Below, piece by piece: positions 25,076-35,766 of a stretch of DNA of 64,000 nt. This DNA comes from Halocynthiibacter styelae (GTDB taxonomy: Bacteria; Pseudomonadota; Alphaproteobacteria; Rhodobacterales; Rhodobacteraceae). Position 1 is the stretch's first letter. Each line of letters opens with the position of its first letter. The notes under the pieces are model-generated. The model saw only the letters and a program-made list of their open reading frames with translations. It had not been told where the DNA came from and ran no database searches. A program made the translations under genes and the position numbers. The stretch spans positions 62,001 through 126,000 of the forward strand of contig NZ_JADCKQ010000007.1 of NCBI RefSeq assembly GCF_016123485.1, read 5' to 3'.

Positions 25076-26329
25076 TTAACCTTCCAGCACGACCAGAGCG
25101 TGGCGCTTTTTACCAGCAGACAGCTTTACAGGTTCGGCCAGATCAGACGCCTGCAGCACAACACCGGTGCTTTCCAGCGGTGCATCGTTCATCTTCGCCC
25201 CGTTTTCACCGATCAGACGTTTCGCATCTTTGCCGGATTTCGCGAGGCCGGATTTCACGATCAGCTGCACGATGGAGATGCCGTCACCGATATCCGCCGC
25301 AGACAGTTTCAGCGTCGGCAGATCATCCCCCATGCCGCCTTTTTCAAACACTTCCCGTGCAGTGGCTTCCGCGTTTGCGGCGGCCTCGGCACCGTGGGCC
25401 AGCGTTGTCACGGCATTTGCAAGAATGATCTTGGCGTCGTTGATCTCGGACCCTTCCAGGGCACCCAGGCGTTCACATTCCTCGATCGGCATTTCGGTGT
25501 AAAGCTTCAGGAAGCGGCCAACATCTGCATCCGTCGTGTTGCGCCAGAACTGCCAGAACTCATAAGGCGAACGCATATCCGCATTCAGCCAGACCGCACC
25601 ATCCTGGCTTTTGCCCATTTTCTTGCCGTCAGAGGTTGTCAGCAGGGGCGACGTCAGGCCGAAAATCTGGTTGTCCAGCACACGGCGCGTCAGGTCGATC
25701 CCGTTGATAATATTGCCCCACTGATCCGATCCACCCATCTGCAACAGACAGCCGTAACGGCGGTTCAGTTCCAGGAAGTCATAGGCTTGCAGGATCATGT
25801 AGTTGAACTCAAGGAAGCTCAGGCTTTGTTCACGATCAAGACGTGATTTCACGCTTTCAAAGGCCAGCATCCGGTTCACCGAGAAATGACGACCAATGTC
25901 GCGCAGGAACTCAAGGTAGTTCAGATCATCCAGCCATTCCGCGTTATTCACCATTGTCGCGTCAGTATCACCATCGCCAAAGCTGACGTAGGAGCTGAAG
26001 ACCTTCTTGATGCCAGAGATGTTGTCATCGATCTGATCAGGCGTCAGCAGCGGGCGTTCATCAGCACGGAAAGACGGATCTCCCACCTTTGTTGTGCCGC
26101 CGCCCATCAGAACAATTGGCTTATGGCCGGTTTTCTGCAACCAGCGCAGCATCATAATCTGGATAAGGGACCCGACATGCAGAGATTTTGCAGTCGCGTC
26201 AAAGCCGATATATGCTGGCACAACCCCCGCCATAAACGCGTCATCCAGCGCCTGATAGTCGGTGCAATCGGCCAGAAAGCCGCGCTCGATCATCACACGC
26301 ATAAAGTCAGATTTGGGGTGCCAGGTCAT
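25076..26329 (-). CDS. tyrS: Tyrosyl-tRNA synthetase
   Basis: 417 residues, class I synthetase. HIGH-type motif LHVGS (about 50-54) and KMSKS-type motif KMGKS (about 236-240) are present; tyrosine-binding GGSDQWGNI lies between. C-terminal S4 RNA-binding domain from about 345 ([23 protein letters not shown]). Start ATG at 26329 is divergent from anmK with 67 bases between, so the two likely share a promoter region. Confidence 0.97.
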   Translation of the reverse strand: MTWHPKSDFMRVMIERGFLADCTDYQALDDAFMAGVVPAYIGFDATAKSLHVGSLIQIMMLRWLQKTGHKPIVLMGGGTTKVGDPSFRADERPLLTPDQIDDNISGIKKVFSSYVSFGDGDTDATMVNNAEWLDDLNYLEFLRDIGRHFSVNRMLAFESVKSRLDREQSLSFLEFNYMILQAYDFLELNRRYGCLLQMGGSDQWGNIINGIDLTRRVLDNQIFGLTSPLLTTSDGKKMGKSQDGAVWLNADMRSPYEFWQFWRNTTDADVGRFLKLYTEMPIEECERLGALEGSEINDAKIILANAVTTLAHGAEAAANAEATAREVFEKGGMGDDLPTLKLSAADIGDGISIVQLIVKSGLAKSGKDAKRLIGENGAKMNDAPLESTGVVLQASDLAEPVKLSAGKKRHALVVLEG

Positions 26330-26396
26330 TACGTTTCATCCATAGAATTCTATCTGTGCTACGGATATAACGGGGGCAGGTTAAAAGGGAAAGCGA

Positions 26397-27506
26397 ATGT
26401 TGAAACAGGATGCAATCTGGTCGCTGGGTGCGATGACAGGCACGTCTTTGGACGGGATCGATGCGGCGATGGTGCTGACCGACGGGCATGAGATTCTGGA
26501 ATTTGGCGAAAGCCGGTACCGTGAATGGACACCAGAGGAACGCGCAACGATTGCCTCGGGGTTTGGTCACTGGCAGGGCGATCCGGGGATCGAAGACCTG
26601 TCCGAAATGATCGAAACCGCCCATGCCGAGGCTTTGTCGCCTTTTGGGGAGGCGCAGTTGATCGGCTTTCACGGCCAGACCCTGGCCCATGACCCGGACA
26701 ACGGGCGCACCCACCAGTGTGGCAATGGCCATGTCCTGGCCGAAGTGCTGAACACCCCGGTGGTCTGGGATTTTCGCACGACAGATATGGAAATGGGCGG
26801 GCAGGGCGCGCCGCTTGCGCCGTTCTTTCATTTCGCCTGTGCCAAACTGATCAATGCGGAACGCCCGCTGGCTTTCCTTAATCTCGGCGGTGTTGGCAAT
26901 ATCACCTATGTCGACCCCACCAAAGAACGTCCCGAAGATCCTGGTGCATTGCTGGCCTTCGACACTGGCCCCGCAAACGCGCCGATCAATGATCTGATGT
27001 TGTCCCGGCGTGGCCTGCCATGGGATGAAGATGGTGCGCTGGCGTCCGAAGGCGAAGTCGATGAAGGTATCGTCAGCGATTTCCTGGAATATGACTATTT
27101 CTACCGCGAACCGCCCAAATCACTGGATCGCAATGACTTCCCGAATATTCTTGAACTGGTGGAAGTTCTGGAAGATGCCGACGCCTGCGCCACGCTGACA
27201 GCGATTGCTGCGGCCTCTGCCGCACGGGGATTGCGTCATTGCCCGGAAATGCCCGAAGGCGTCCTGGTAACCGGCGGCGGGCGCAAAAACCCGATGTTGA
27301 TGTCCATGCTGTCCCTTCTGATGGATTGCCCGGTGGCCCCGGTCGAGGATGCAGGCCTTGATGGCGATATGCTGGAAGCCCAGGCTTTTGCCTATCTTGC
27401 GGTGCGGACCAGATATGGTCTGCCGAACTCAGCACCCGGTACCACGGGCTGCCACGCGCCGGTGGTTGGGGGGCATATCTCGAAGCCGGGTAAATTGCGT
27501 CGCTAG
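26397..27506 (+). CDS. anmK: Anhydro-N-acetylmuramic acid kinase
   Basis: Phosphorylates and opens 1,6-anhydro-MurNAc during peptidoglycan recycling. 369 residues: N-terminal [31 protein letters not shown], the phosphate motif [14 protein letters not shown] and the conserved [14 protein letters not shown], then [25 protein letters not shown] precedes the ATG. Followed by a 74-base gap and an unrelated secreted protein gene. Divergent from tyrS. Confidence 0.95.
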   Translation: MLKQDAIWSLGAMTGTSLDGIDAAMVLTDGHEILEFGESRYREWTPEERATIASGFGHWQGDPGIEDLSEMIETAHAEALSPFGEAQLIGFHGQTLAHDPDNGRTHQCGNGHVLAEVLNTPVVWDFRTTDMEMGGQGAPLAPFFHFACAKLINAERPLAFLNLGGVGNITYVDPTKERPEDPGALLAFDTGPANAPINDLMLSRRGLPWDEDGALASEGEVDEGIVSDFLEYDYFYREPPKSLDRNDFPNILELVEVLEDADACATLTAIAAASAARGLRHCPEMPEGVLVTGGGRKNPMLMSMLSLLMDCPVAPVEDAGLDGDMLEAQAFAYLAVRTRYGLPNSAPGTTGCHAPVVGGHISKPGKLRR

Positions 27507-27580
27507 GTGAGTACGAAATCCTTTGTAATAAACATCACTCCAGGGCAGGATCGGAAAAAAAGAACTGTCCAGGAGTTTCC

Positions 27581-28153
27581 ATGTCACTATTGAACCTACG
27601 TTCGTTGTTTATTGCTTCCTTTATGGCCATCAGTGCAGCCCCGGTTGCCGCCGAAGGATATAAACCTGTAGGTGGGTACGACAAATACGTGGAAGAGCAT
27701 GTTTTTGCCGCCAGCATTATGGAAGAACTGAATGCGCATTCTATCTTCGTCGATCTTGAGTATTGCGGCTTTATTTATCGCGAACAGGATGAACTGAAAG
27801 CGACCCGTGCCCAGAAAGGCCAGGCGGCCAGTTGTCTGCCTATGCTGCCTCAGGGCAATGTGGAAATCTTTGCCAGCTATCACACGCATGCCGCTTTTGA
27901 TCCGGCCAGCTATAACGAAGTGCCCTCCCTTCAGGATATGGAAGGGGATTTCGCGCGTTTTGAAAACGGATATATCACCACCCCGGGGGGGCGCTTTTGG
28001 TTTGTGGAAAATCAGAAACGCCAGGCGCGGCAGCTGTGTGGTTACCGGTGCATGCCGTTTGATTCACTGTATCAGGAAAGCCCTGATAAAAAGGTGCCTT
28101 ACAGCTTAACCACTGCGGATCTGGAGGTGCTGTTCAACCAGCCGATTGAATAG
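27581..28153 (+). CDS. Secreted DUF4329 / JAB-like protein
   Basis: 190 residues. Signal peptide 1 to about 24 (FIASFMAISAAPVAA). The mature part has the DUF4329 pattern: SYHTHAAFDPASYNEVPSLQD (His101, His103, Ser116, Asp119) and GYITTPGGRFWFVE. This resembles a JAMM/JAB metal site (Glu, H-x-H, S-x-x-D), with a longer H-to-S spacing than usual; Glu60 (VDLEYCG) could be the catalytic acid. Four cysteines may pair in the periplasm. DUF4329 often occurs in toxins or Rhs tips, but here it is stand-alone and has no immunity-like neighbour, so a periplasmic peptidase or amidase role is inferred. RBS CAGGAG. Confidence 0.75.
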   Translation: MSLLNLRSLFIASFMAISAAPVAAEGYKPVGGYDKYVEEHVFAASIMEELNAHSIFVDLEYCGFIYREQDELKATRAQKGQAASCLPMLPQGNVEIFASYHTHAAFDPASYNEVPSLQDMEGDFARFENGYITTPGGRFWFVENQKRQARQLCGYRCMPFDSLYQESPDKKVPYSLTTADLEVLFNQPIE

Positions 28154-28155
28154 AT

Positions 28156-28590
28156 CTATACTTTGCCGGGAATGGTGAAGTGAGCAGGTGCCAGCTTGAA
28201 GCCTTCAAACTGAAACCCAGGTGATACGGTACAGCCGACAAGCGTCCAGTCCCCTGTGGTTTCCGCAGCTTGCCAATGTCCCGTTGGGACGATCAGCTGG
28301 GGCATTTGCCCGCCCATCACATCCGGCCCCAGAACATCCTGCGTTGCCGGGCCGGTTTCACTTTCCGCGCGATGCAGGATCAGCGGCGCACCGGCATAAT
28401 AGTGCCAGATTTCAACCGCATCGACCTTATGCCAGTGACTGCGTACGCCTTCTTGCAGCAGAAAGAAAATACAGGTCCCCGCCGCACGTTCACCTTCAGA
28501 TGCATCCGCAATCCAGGTCTGCCGGTAATACCCGCCTTCGGGATGCGGGGCGAGGTTGAGGCACTTGATCAGGTCCTGGGCGGTGGTCAT
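28156..28590 (-). CDS. Cupin protein of the DUF985 family
   Basis: 144 residues from ATG 28590 (GGAG six bases upstream). Cupin barrel with HPEGGYYRQTW, IFFLLQEGVRSHWHKVDAVEIWHYYAGAPL (metal-ligand His cluster, in two pieces) and GGQMPQLIVPTGHWQA. The DUF985 family includes small RmlC-like cupins of unknown substrate. Convergent with the DUF4329 gene two bases away. The eno terminator lies inside the leader of this gene, so it likely uses a promoter or read-through from eno. Confidence 0.85.
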   Translation of the reverse strand: MTTAQDLIKCLNLAPHPEGGYYRQTWIADASEGERAAGTCIFFLLQEGVRSHWHKVDAVEIWHYYAGAPLILHRAESETGPATQDVLGPDVMGGQMPQLIVPTGHWQAAETTGDWTLVGCTVSPGFQFEGFKLAPAHFTIPGKV

Positions 28591-28603
28591 CGTATTCTCC
28601 AAC

Positions 28604-28630
28604 AAAAAAGCCCCGCCAGAATGGCAGGGC
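28604..28630 (-). terminator. Terminator of eno
   Basis: On the - strand GCCCTGCCA 28630-28622 / TGGCGGGGC 28618-28610 (one G-U pair), then TTTTTT (28609-28604). Twenty-five bases past the eno stop and immediately before the cupin RBS. Confidence 0.85.
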
Positions 28631-28654
28631 TTTGAAATCGTGCAAGGGCTGATA

Positions 28655-30019
<1,365 letters not shown>

Positions 30020-30047
30020 TTACGCTAACCCTGTGTGGGGTGGTTGC

Positions 30048-30932
30048 TTATTCATCCACAGGCGGTACGCGGCTTTCAAGCACACGACGTTCACGCATGA
30101 TGACGTAGATGCCGGAGGATATAATAATGCCGGAACCGACAAGCGTCCAGAAATCCGGGACTTCGTCAAAGATGAAATAGCCGAGGATGATTGAGAAGAC
30201 GAGACGCGAGTAACGGAAAGGCGCAAGAGCGGATGCTTCGCCCATGCGCATGGCTGTCACGATCAGGTAGTAACCAAAGCAGCCAAAGACCACGCAGGCG
30301 GCAAATTGCAGAAGCTGATGGAATTCAGGCCAGACAGGTGCATCCAGTAGCAGCAGCAGGAAGATCCCGGCGGGAATAACGCCCATGAACCCCCAGAAGG
30401 ATACAGCAACGGATGGGGTGCCACCAGGCAGCTGACGTGTCGCCAGATCCCGTCCGGCAAGCACCACAGCGGCAGCGACGGCAAGCAGGGCTGCGGGCTG
30501 AAACCCGTCAAAGCCCGGACGGATAATCACCAGCACACCAAAGAGGCCGATAAAGATTGCGGTCCAGCGCCGCCAGCCAACTTTTTCACCCAAAAGGAAA
30601 GCCGCACCAATGGTCACAATCAGGGATGTGGTCTGCAGCAGGGCAGCGGCAATCGACAGGGGCACCAGCCAGAGAGCGGTCGCGAAGAACAGTGCCGATC
30701 CGGTTTCCCCAAGGGTGCGCCAGAACAGCATCTTGCTGAAGACACGCGGGCCAATGATGGGCTGACGATTGACGAATGCAACAGTTGCAAAGACACAAGA
30801 ACCGCCGATCCCCAGAAAAATCAGAACCTGACCCACGGGAAAGGTTTCGGCCAGGGATTTGATAAAGCTGTCCTCAATGGTGAACATAGCCATGGCCACT
30901 ACGACCAGAAGAATACCGCGCAGATTGTCCAT
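30048..30932 (-). CDS. DMT-superfamily (EamA) transporter
   Basis: 294 residues with about ten hydrophobic segments in two EamA repeats (about 5-140 and 150-282). First repeat: FTIEDSFIKSLAE, TLGETGSALFFATALWLVPLSIAAALLQTTSL (split); second: FRYSRLVFSIILGYFIFDEVPDFWTLVGSGIII. This is the RhaT/EamA-type exporter family in the inner membrane; substrate cannot be predicted. Upstream 224-base gap contains a GGGGGCCAGCCCCC element. No operon partner. Confidence 0.88.
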   Translation of the reverse strand: MDNLRGILLVVVAMAMFTIEDSFIKSLAETFPVGQVLIFLGIGGSCVFATVAFVNRQPIIGPRVFSKMLFWRTLGETGSALFFATALWLVPLSIAAALLQTTSLIVTIGAAFLLGEKVGWRRWTAIFIGLFGVLVIIRPGFDGFQPAALLAVAAAVVLAGRDLATRQLPGGTPSVAVSFWGFMGVIPAGIFLLLLLDAPVWPEFHQLLQFAACVVFGCFGYYLIVTAMRMGEASALAPFRYSRLVFSIILGYFIFDEVPDFWTLVGSGIIISSGIYVIMRERRVLESRVPPVDE

Positions 30933-31076
30933 GGGGACTCCGTTACTTAAGAGACAGTCAATGTCAGGAAGCTGCAGTGGTTATCCCCTGCATTGCGTCA
31001 GTGGTGACAGGCTGTCGCAGGCGGTTCAAGCACAAAAGCGACTTTGGGGTCGGAAATTGTATCCAATCGGAATGTG

Positions 31077-31123
31077 GCTGGGGGCCAGCCCCCATACCCC
31101 CGGGATTTTTGTGGAACCAAAAT
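31077..31123. repeat. GGGGGCCAGCCCCC element, copy 1
   Basis: GGGGGCCAGCCCCC at 31080-31093 followed by ATACCCCCGGGATTTTTGTGG. The same core followed by a CCCC(T/C)GGGAT(A/T)TTTG block recurs at 54988-55036. Such blocks look like dispersed intergenic elements of Rhodobacterales. It lies between the start of the DMT gene and the end of the Fur-type gene. Confidence 0.65.
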
Positions 31124-31156
31124 GCGCGCGACAGGCAAGATCGCACCTGGCGAGTG

Positions 31157-31558
31157 TCACTTAATCTTTTCGCCGTAAAGTTCCATCCGGTGGCCTTTCA
31201 GGCGGTATCCCAGACGTTCGGCAATTTTTTCCTGAAGGGCTTCGATCTCAGGGTCGACGAACTCGATGACTTCACCGGTGTCCAGATCAAACAGGTGGTC
31301 ATGATGTTCGCGATCTGCGGCCTCATAACGTGCGCGTCCGTCGCCGAATTCCACCCGTTCCAGGATGTCATTTTCCTCAAACAGTTTTACCGTGCGGTAC
31401 ACTGTGGCAAGGGAAATTCCGGCATCCTCTTTTGCGGCACGGGCAAAGAGTTCCTCCACATTCGGGTGGTCATGGGCGGCGTCCAGCACCTGCGCAATAA
31501 TGCGGCGCTGTCCGGTCTTACGCAGACCGGAGGCTTCAAGGCGTTTAACGATACTCAT
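31157..31558 (-). CDS. Fur-family metalloregulator, Mur-like
   Basis: 133 residues: winged-helix part (GLRKTGQRRIIAQVLDAA, SLATVYRTVKLFEEND) and dimer domain with the REHHDHLFDLDTGEVIEF metal motif. The C-terminal Cys-x-x-Cys structural zinc sites of classical Fur are absent. In alphaproteobacteria such Fur homologues usually act as manganese regulators (Mur), with iron sensed by Irr and RirA/IscR; that assignment is family knowledge, not shown here. It starts eight bases after the antiporter gene ends, so the two are co-transcribed. Confidence 0.9.
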   Translation of the reverse strand: MSIVKRLEASGLRKTGQRRIIAQVLDAAHDHPNVEELFARAAKEDAGISLATVYRTVKLFEENDILERVEFGDGRARYEAADREHHDHLFDLDTGEVIEFVDPEIEALQEKIAERLGYRLKGHRMELYGEKIK

Positions 31559-31566
31559 AGTTTTGC

Positions 31567-32838
31567 TTACACCAGATCCGGTTCACGACCAAAGTGATTT
31601 GCCACACGGGTGACTGTCAGCCCCTGGATGATGATCGAGAACAACACAATCACATAGGTCGCGGTCAGGATCAGGGGTTTCCATTCGCTGTCGGGCAGGG
31701 ACAGGGCCAGGGCCACAGAGATCCCGCCTTTCAACCCGCCCCATGTCATGATCGGAACCACGCCGGGGCTGAATGTACGGAAGGGGCGCAGCACGGTGAC
31801 AGGCACATAAACCGCCGCAAAACGGGCGAACAGGGCCAGAGCAAGGGCAAAGCAGCTGGCGATCAATGCGTCGAACGAGAAGGCAACAGCGAAGACTTCA
31901 AAGCCGATCATCAGGAACAGAACCGCATTCAGGATCTCGTCAATCAACTTCCAGAACGCATCAACATATTTGCGGGTTTCCTCAGACATGCCGTGTTTCG
32001 CGCCGATATCGCCAATCAGAAGGCCTGCGCAAACCGCCATAATCGGTGCAGAGAAATGCAACCAGACCGCAAGGGAATAACCACCAAACGCCAGGCTGAG
32101 GGTCAGCAGGACCTCAAGCGAATAGTCATCAATGCGGCGCATGACGCGGAAGGTCAGCCAGCCCAGAACAATACCAAGCACAGCGCCACCAATGGCTTCC
32201 TGCACAAAGAGTTGCGCGGCAGTAGCAAGCTGGGATGGTTCTTCGCCATGGTGTCCACCGCCGTGCCCACCTACATCCGGGAAGGCGAGGCCAACCAGCA
32301 CAAGGAACACCACATAGCCAACGCCATCGTTAAACAGGCTTTCACCGGCGATCTTTGTTTCAAGGCTTTTGCGCAGATTGGCTTCGCGCAAAACGCCCAG
32401 AACCGCCACGGGATCAGTCGGAGAGATAAGCGAGCCAAAGACCAGCGCAATCATCAGCGGCATGCCTGTGATCCAGGAGAACCCAAAGCCGACAATCATT
32501 GTGGACAGGGCCACACCCATGGTCGCCATCAGAAAGACCACGCGCCATTCGCCGCGCAAGTCAGACAGTTTCACATGCAATGCACCGGCAAACAGCAACA
32601 GGCCCAACATGCCTTCAAGCAATGCATCAGAGAAATCAATGCTCAGCACGATGCCACGCACCTGATCCGCAATGCCAAGACCGGGGGCAAACGCATCAAC
32701 AATCAGAATGCCGACAGAGGCCAGAAGCGCAACGACCAGGATACCAATTGCGGAGGGCAACTTCAGAAACAGATAGTTAATCGCGCCGAAGGCACCGGCA
32801 AGGACGATAAGAAGGGAACTGATCTGTAATAAGGTCAT
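31567..32838 (-). CDS. Na+/H+ antiporter, CPA1 family
   Basis: 423 residues with about 12-13 membrane helices. CPA1 motifs: GSLISPTDPVAVLGVLRE (ion-binding region), GESLFNDGVGYVVFLVL with the Asn-Asp pair, and LKGGISVALALSLPDSEWK near the C terminus. A His/Gly-rich loop (DVGGHGGGHHGEEPS, about 186-200) faces one side and might bind metal. Exchanges cytoplasmic Na+ or K+ for protons in the inner membrane. Upstream gene of a two-gene unit with the Fur-type regulator. Confidence 0.92.
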   Translation of the reverse strand: MTLLQISSLLIVLAGAFGAINYLFLKLPSAIGILVVALLASVGILIVDAFAPGLGIADQVRGIVLSIDFSDALLEGMLGLLLFAGALHVKLSDLRGEWRVVFLMATMGVALSTMIVGFGFSWITGMPLMIALVFGSLISPTDPVAVLGVLREANLRKSLETKIAGESLFNDGVGYVVFLVLVGLAFPDVGGHGGGHHGEEPSQLATAAQLFVQEAIGGAVLGIVLGWLTFRVMRRIDDYSLEVLLTLSLAFGGYSLAVWLHFSAPIMAVCAGLLIGDIGAKHGMSEETRKYVDAFWKLIDEILNAVLFLMIGFEVFAVAFSFDALIASCFALALALFARFAAVYVPVTVLRPFRTFSPGVVPIMTWGGLKGGISVALALSLPDSEWKPLILTATYVIVLFSIIIQGLTVTRVANHFGREPDLV

Positions 32839-32904
32839 CTGAAAGGCCTCTGGCTGCGCATATTTTTGCCGCTTCTAACACGCCCGATGCGTTCAGGCCA
32901 CAGG

Positions 32905-33615
32905 TCAGATGGGCGCGACCTGTGGAAAAGCCTTAGAAAAATCGGCCCAGATCGGCAGATGATCCGAAGCACGGCGGGCAAGCGGGCTTTCAATCACGCC
33001 TGCGCTGTGCAAATGCCAGGCGTTGCAATGGGCGATGCGATCAAGATGCGCGATGGGACGTGCGGCGTGAAAACTGCGGCCGGGGGTGAGGATCGTGTAA
33101 TCCGAAAGAGGCTCCATCCCTTTATTGCGCGACCATTCGTTAAAATCGCCCGCAAGGATGGTGGGGCGGTTTGTCAGCGTGTTCAGGTGATCCTGCAGTG
33201 CTATCATCTGGCGCTGCCGATCCCGGCGTCGCAGGCCAAGGTGAAGGCCACAGATGCGGAGATCACCTTGAGGTGTCGTCAGATCCGCAATCAGCGCGCC
33301 GCGTGGTTCAAATCCGGGAAGATCAATGAAATGAATGCCCTGTGGGGTGATGTTCTCGCTGATCAGTATGCTGTTTCCATGGCTGCCCAGGCTGTCAGCG
33401 CCTCCGCCTTCCGGGAAAACAGACAGCCCGGTTTCTTCCCGGATCACGCTACGGGGTAAGGCCGCAGGGCGTGCGCCAAGGCGTTTATCCGCTTCCTGCA
33501 GCAACACCACGTCTGCGCTCAGATCATTAATAACCCGGGCCGTGCGCGCCGGGTCCCGGCGGCGATCAAGGCCAATACATTTGCGGATATTGTAGCTTGC
33601 GATGCGAAGGGTCAT
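32905..33615 (-). CDS. Endonuclease/exonuclease/phosphatase family protein
   Basis: 236 residues from ATG 33615 (MTLRIASYNIRKCIG). EEP fold motifs: IASYNIRKC, ADVVLLQEAD (catalytic Glu), GLHLGLRRRDRQRQM, ILAGDFNEW (Asp-x-Asn) and the final ASDHLPIWAD (Asp-His). All metal and catalytic residues are present. Could hydrolyse nucleic acid ends or phospholipid/phosphoesters; close relatives are annotated only as EEP proteins. No signal peptide with this start. Divergent from the next membrane-protein gene by 50 bases. Confidence 0.88.
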   Translation of the reverse strand: MTLRIASYNIRKCIGLDRRRDPARTARVINDLSADVVLLQEADKRLGARPAALPRSVIREETGLSVFPEGGGADSLGSHGNSILISENITPQGIHFIDLPGFEPRGALIADLTTPQGDLRICGLHLGLRRRDRQRQMIALQDHLNTLTNRPTILAGDFNEWSRNKGMEPLSDYTILTPGRSFHAARPIAHLDRIAHCNAWHLHSAGVIESPLARRASDHLPIWADFSKAFPQVAPI

Positions 33616-33665
33616 ATTAAGGATATAGGATGCGTGTAGCGCGAAACCAGATGTGGAGGTAAACA

Positions 33666-34319
33666 ATGAAGAACCTCAACCCGATCCGGGAACAAAGCAG
33701 AATTGTCTTTGTGATCTGGGGCTTTCTGGCCCTGGCACTTCTTGCGGCCCTTGTGACGTTCAACTGGTCGCTGGCGTTTATTGCCGTGGCGACGTTTTCG
33801 CTGTCATTGCTTCCGGTGTTTTTTGCCAACAGGTTTGAGATCCGCCTGCCGCATGGTTTCTTTGCGGCTGTCGTTTTCTTTATTTTCGGGACAATTTTTC
33901 TGGGCGAGGCTTTTGACTTTTATGAACGCTACGGATGGTGGGATGTGTTGTTGCATGGTGGATCCGCCGTGGGGTTCGGGCTGATCGGTTTTATCTTTGT
34001 ACTGATGCTGTTTGAAGGTGATCGCTATGCTGCGCCGCCCTGGGGCATGGCGTTTTTTGCCTTTTGCTTTGCCATGACAATCGGGGCCGTATGGGAGATT
34101 TTTGAATTTGGCATGGATCAGGTTTTTGGGCTGAATATGCAGAAATCAGGCCTGGTCGATACAATGGCGGATCTGATGGTCGACGGGCTGGGCGCTCTGA
34201 TCGGTGCGGCCGCAGGTTTTGCCTGGCTGAAGGGGCGCGAGAAGGGCAGCCTGACGGGACAGATTACACAGTTTGTTCGCGAAAACCGGGGATGGTTTCG
34301 CAGATGGCGGCGTAAATAG
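33666..34319 (+). CDS. Integral membrane protein, DUF2238/YjdF-like
   Basis: 217 residues with five to six membrane helices and a basic cytoplasmic tail (RENRGWFRRWRRK). Core motif YERYGWWDVLLHGGSAVGFG, then GAVWEIFEFGMDQVFGLNMQ and DTMADLMVDGLGALIG: paired acidic/His residues within helices, typical of DUF2238-like proteins. Function not known; the WDxxLH-x(n)-WExxE pattern suggests a membrane-embedded metal or proton site. RBS GGAGG precedes the ATG. A double-hairpin repeat follows the stop. Confidence 0.78.
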   Translation: MKNLNPIREQSRIVFVIWGFLALALLAALVTFNWSLAFIAVATFSLSLLPVFFANRFEIRLPHGFFAAVVFFIFGTIFLGEAFDFYERYGWWDVLLHGGSAVGFGLIGFIFVLMLFEGDRYAAPPWGMAFFAFCFAMTIGAVWEIFEFGMDQVFGLNMQKSGLVDTMADLMVDGLGALIGAAAGFAWLKGREKGSLTGQITQFVRENRGWFRRWRRK

Positions 34320-34326
34320 ACTGCGC

Positions 34327-34372
34327 CCGTTTTCTTTCAAAGAAAACGGAACGGAAACTTTGAAAGTTTCCG
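34327..34372. repeat. Double-hairpin 3'-end repeat, copy 2
   Basis: CCGTTTTCTTT 34327-34337 / AAAGAAAACGG 34339-34349, then CGGAAACTTT 34352-34361 / AAAGTTTCCG 34363-34372. Differs from copy 1 (23883-23928) at only a few bases. It sits between the convergent DUF2238-like and GNAT genes and may serve as a bidirectional terminator. Confidence 0.8.
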
Positions 34373-34378
34373 CGTGTC

Positions 34379-34828
34379 TCAGAACCTGCGGCTCATGCGC
34401 TGGTAAAGTTCATGGGTTCTGAAACCAAGTTTCTCATAAAGCATTTTGGCTTTTGGATTATCCGCTGCCACATCCAGGTTGACCCGCTGCACATCCATCT
34501 TTGCCAGCTCTTTCATAATCGCCATCAGGCACTGGCTGCCCATACCACGTCCACGCACAGAGGGACGGATCCAGATTTCATCAATCAGGGCTTCCCGCCC
34601 GCCAATCGCCATGCAAAAGCCAAAGGATACAATGATATAGCCCACCGGGGAAGATTTCGGCCCAATCAGCCATGCTGCCGCCTGCATCTCGCCGGAAAAC
34701 AGTATATCAATGCCTGTCGCGCGTTCAGCGTCCGTCGTCGGAAGTTCTTCTTCCGTGTGAAATTGCATCACCATGTTGGCAAGGCGTTCCCGGTCATCCG
34801 GGCTACAGAGAGACAGCATATTGCTCAT
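34379..34828 (-). CDS. GNAT-family N-acetyltransferase
   Basis: 149 residues from ATG 34828, which overlaps the stop of the nucleoside hydrolase gene (ATGA). Acetyl-CoA loop R-x-x-G-x-G in IRPSVRGRGMGSQCLMAIM (about 95-113) and the C-terminal DVAADNPKAKMLYEKLGFRTHELYQRM are standard GNAT features. Substrate unknown. Codons further upstream are open but lie within the upstream gene. Translational coupling to the hydrolase suggests a shared metabolic setting, but no specific link is evident. Confidence 0.88.
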   Translation of the reverse strand: MSNMLSLCSPDDRERLANMVMQFHTEEELPTTDAERATGIDILFSGEMQAAAWLIGPKSSPVGYIIVSFGFCMAIGGREALIDEIWIRPSVRGRGMGSQCLMAIMKELAKMDVQRVNLDVAADNPKAKMLYEKLGFRTHELYQRMSRRF

Positions 34829-35766
34829 AACCGGGCCAGCCTTTCTGTCAGCAGGGCAAAGAACCCATCTGCGTCCACGTCCCCAATGAACAGGGCGTTT
34901 GGCGCGTGATCTGTAACCCGCCACCAATCTGCAACCGTTGCCCCCATCGTCAGTTCAGACTGGGTTTCGATCTGAACATTAATATGGCGGCCTGTGAACA
35001 GATCCGGTTTTATCAGATAAGCTGTGACACAGGGATCATGCAGGGGCGCGCCGTCAGAACCGTATTTTTCTTTGTCGAAACGTTCAAAGAAATCCGTCAT
35101 ATCGGCGACCGCCTGGCCGACATGTGTGCCGATTTTGCGGAAGGCATCATTGCGGGGTTTCGTGACAAGAGCTTTATGGGTGACATCCAGCGGCATGACC
35201 ACAATCGGGATGCCGGATTTAAACACAATATCTGCGGCCAGGGGATCAACGTAGATGTTAAATTCGGCGGATGGTGTGATATTTCCGCCCTCAAAATATC
35301 CACCGCCCATCAGGACAACTTCCTGCACACGATCCACAATGTCAGGTGCTTTCTCAAAGGCACTCGCAATATTTGTCAACGGCCCCAATGGGCAGAGTGT
35401 CACAGTGCCAGGGGTTTCCTCTCGCAGGGTTTCAATGATGAAATCCACAGCATGCCCCGGTGTCAGCTCCATAACCGGATCGGGCAGTACCGGGCCATCA
35501 AGGCCGGTTTTCCCATGCACATGCTCGGCAGTGACCAGAGGACGGTTCATGGGGCGATCACAACCGGCAAAAACCTTCACATCTGTCTTCCTGGCAAGTT
35601 CACAGACAATGCGTGCGTTCTTCTGCGTCAGCTCTAACGGCACATTTCCGGCAACACAGGTGATGCCCAGAACATCCATATCTTCGGGGCTGGCAAGTGC
35701 CAGAAGAATAGCCACCGCATCGTCCTGGCCTGGATCCGTATCAATGATGATTTTGCGTGCTGTCAT
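34825..35766 (-). CDS. Inosine/uridine-preferring nucleoside hydrolase
   Basis: 313 residues. N-terminal calcium-binding motif IIDTDPGQDDAVAILLALASPEDM, then CDRPMNRPL, HGKTGLDGP, LCPLGPLTNIASAFEKAP, VLMGGGYFEGGNITPSAEFNIYVDPLAA and PLDVTHKAL, HDPCVTAYLI: the complete IUNH fold. Splits nucleosides to base and ribose in salvage. Upstream 190 bases hold its promoter region, behind the terminator of the iron-binding protein gene. Ends in an ATGA overlap with the GNAT gene. Confidence 0.94.
   Translation of the reverse strand: MTARKIIIDTDPGQDDAVAILLALASPEDMDVLGITCVAGNVPLELTQKNARIVCELARKTDVKVFAGCDRPMNRPLVTAEHVHGKTGLDGPVLPDPVMELTPGHAVDFIIETLREETPGTVTLCPLGPLTNIASAFEKAPDIVDRVQEVVLMGGGYFEGGNITPSAEFNIYVDPLAADIVFKSGIPIVVMPLDVTHKALVTKPRNDAFRKIGTHVGQAVADMTDFFERFDKEKYGSDGAPLHDPCVTAYLIKPDLFTGRHINVQIETQSELTMGATVADWWRVTDHAPNALFIGDVDADGFFALLTERLARL

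Noticed and set aside
31594-32829. 411-codon + strand frame opposite the antiporter
   Set aside because: Gln/His/Asp-rich mirror of membrane helices, typical of antisense to hydrophobic codons.
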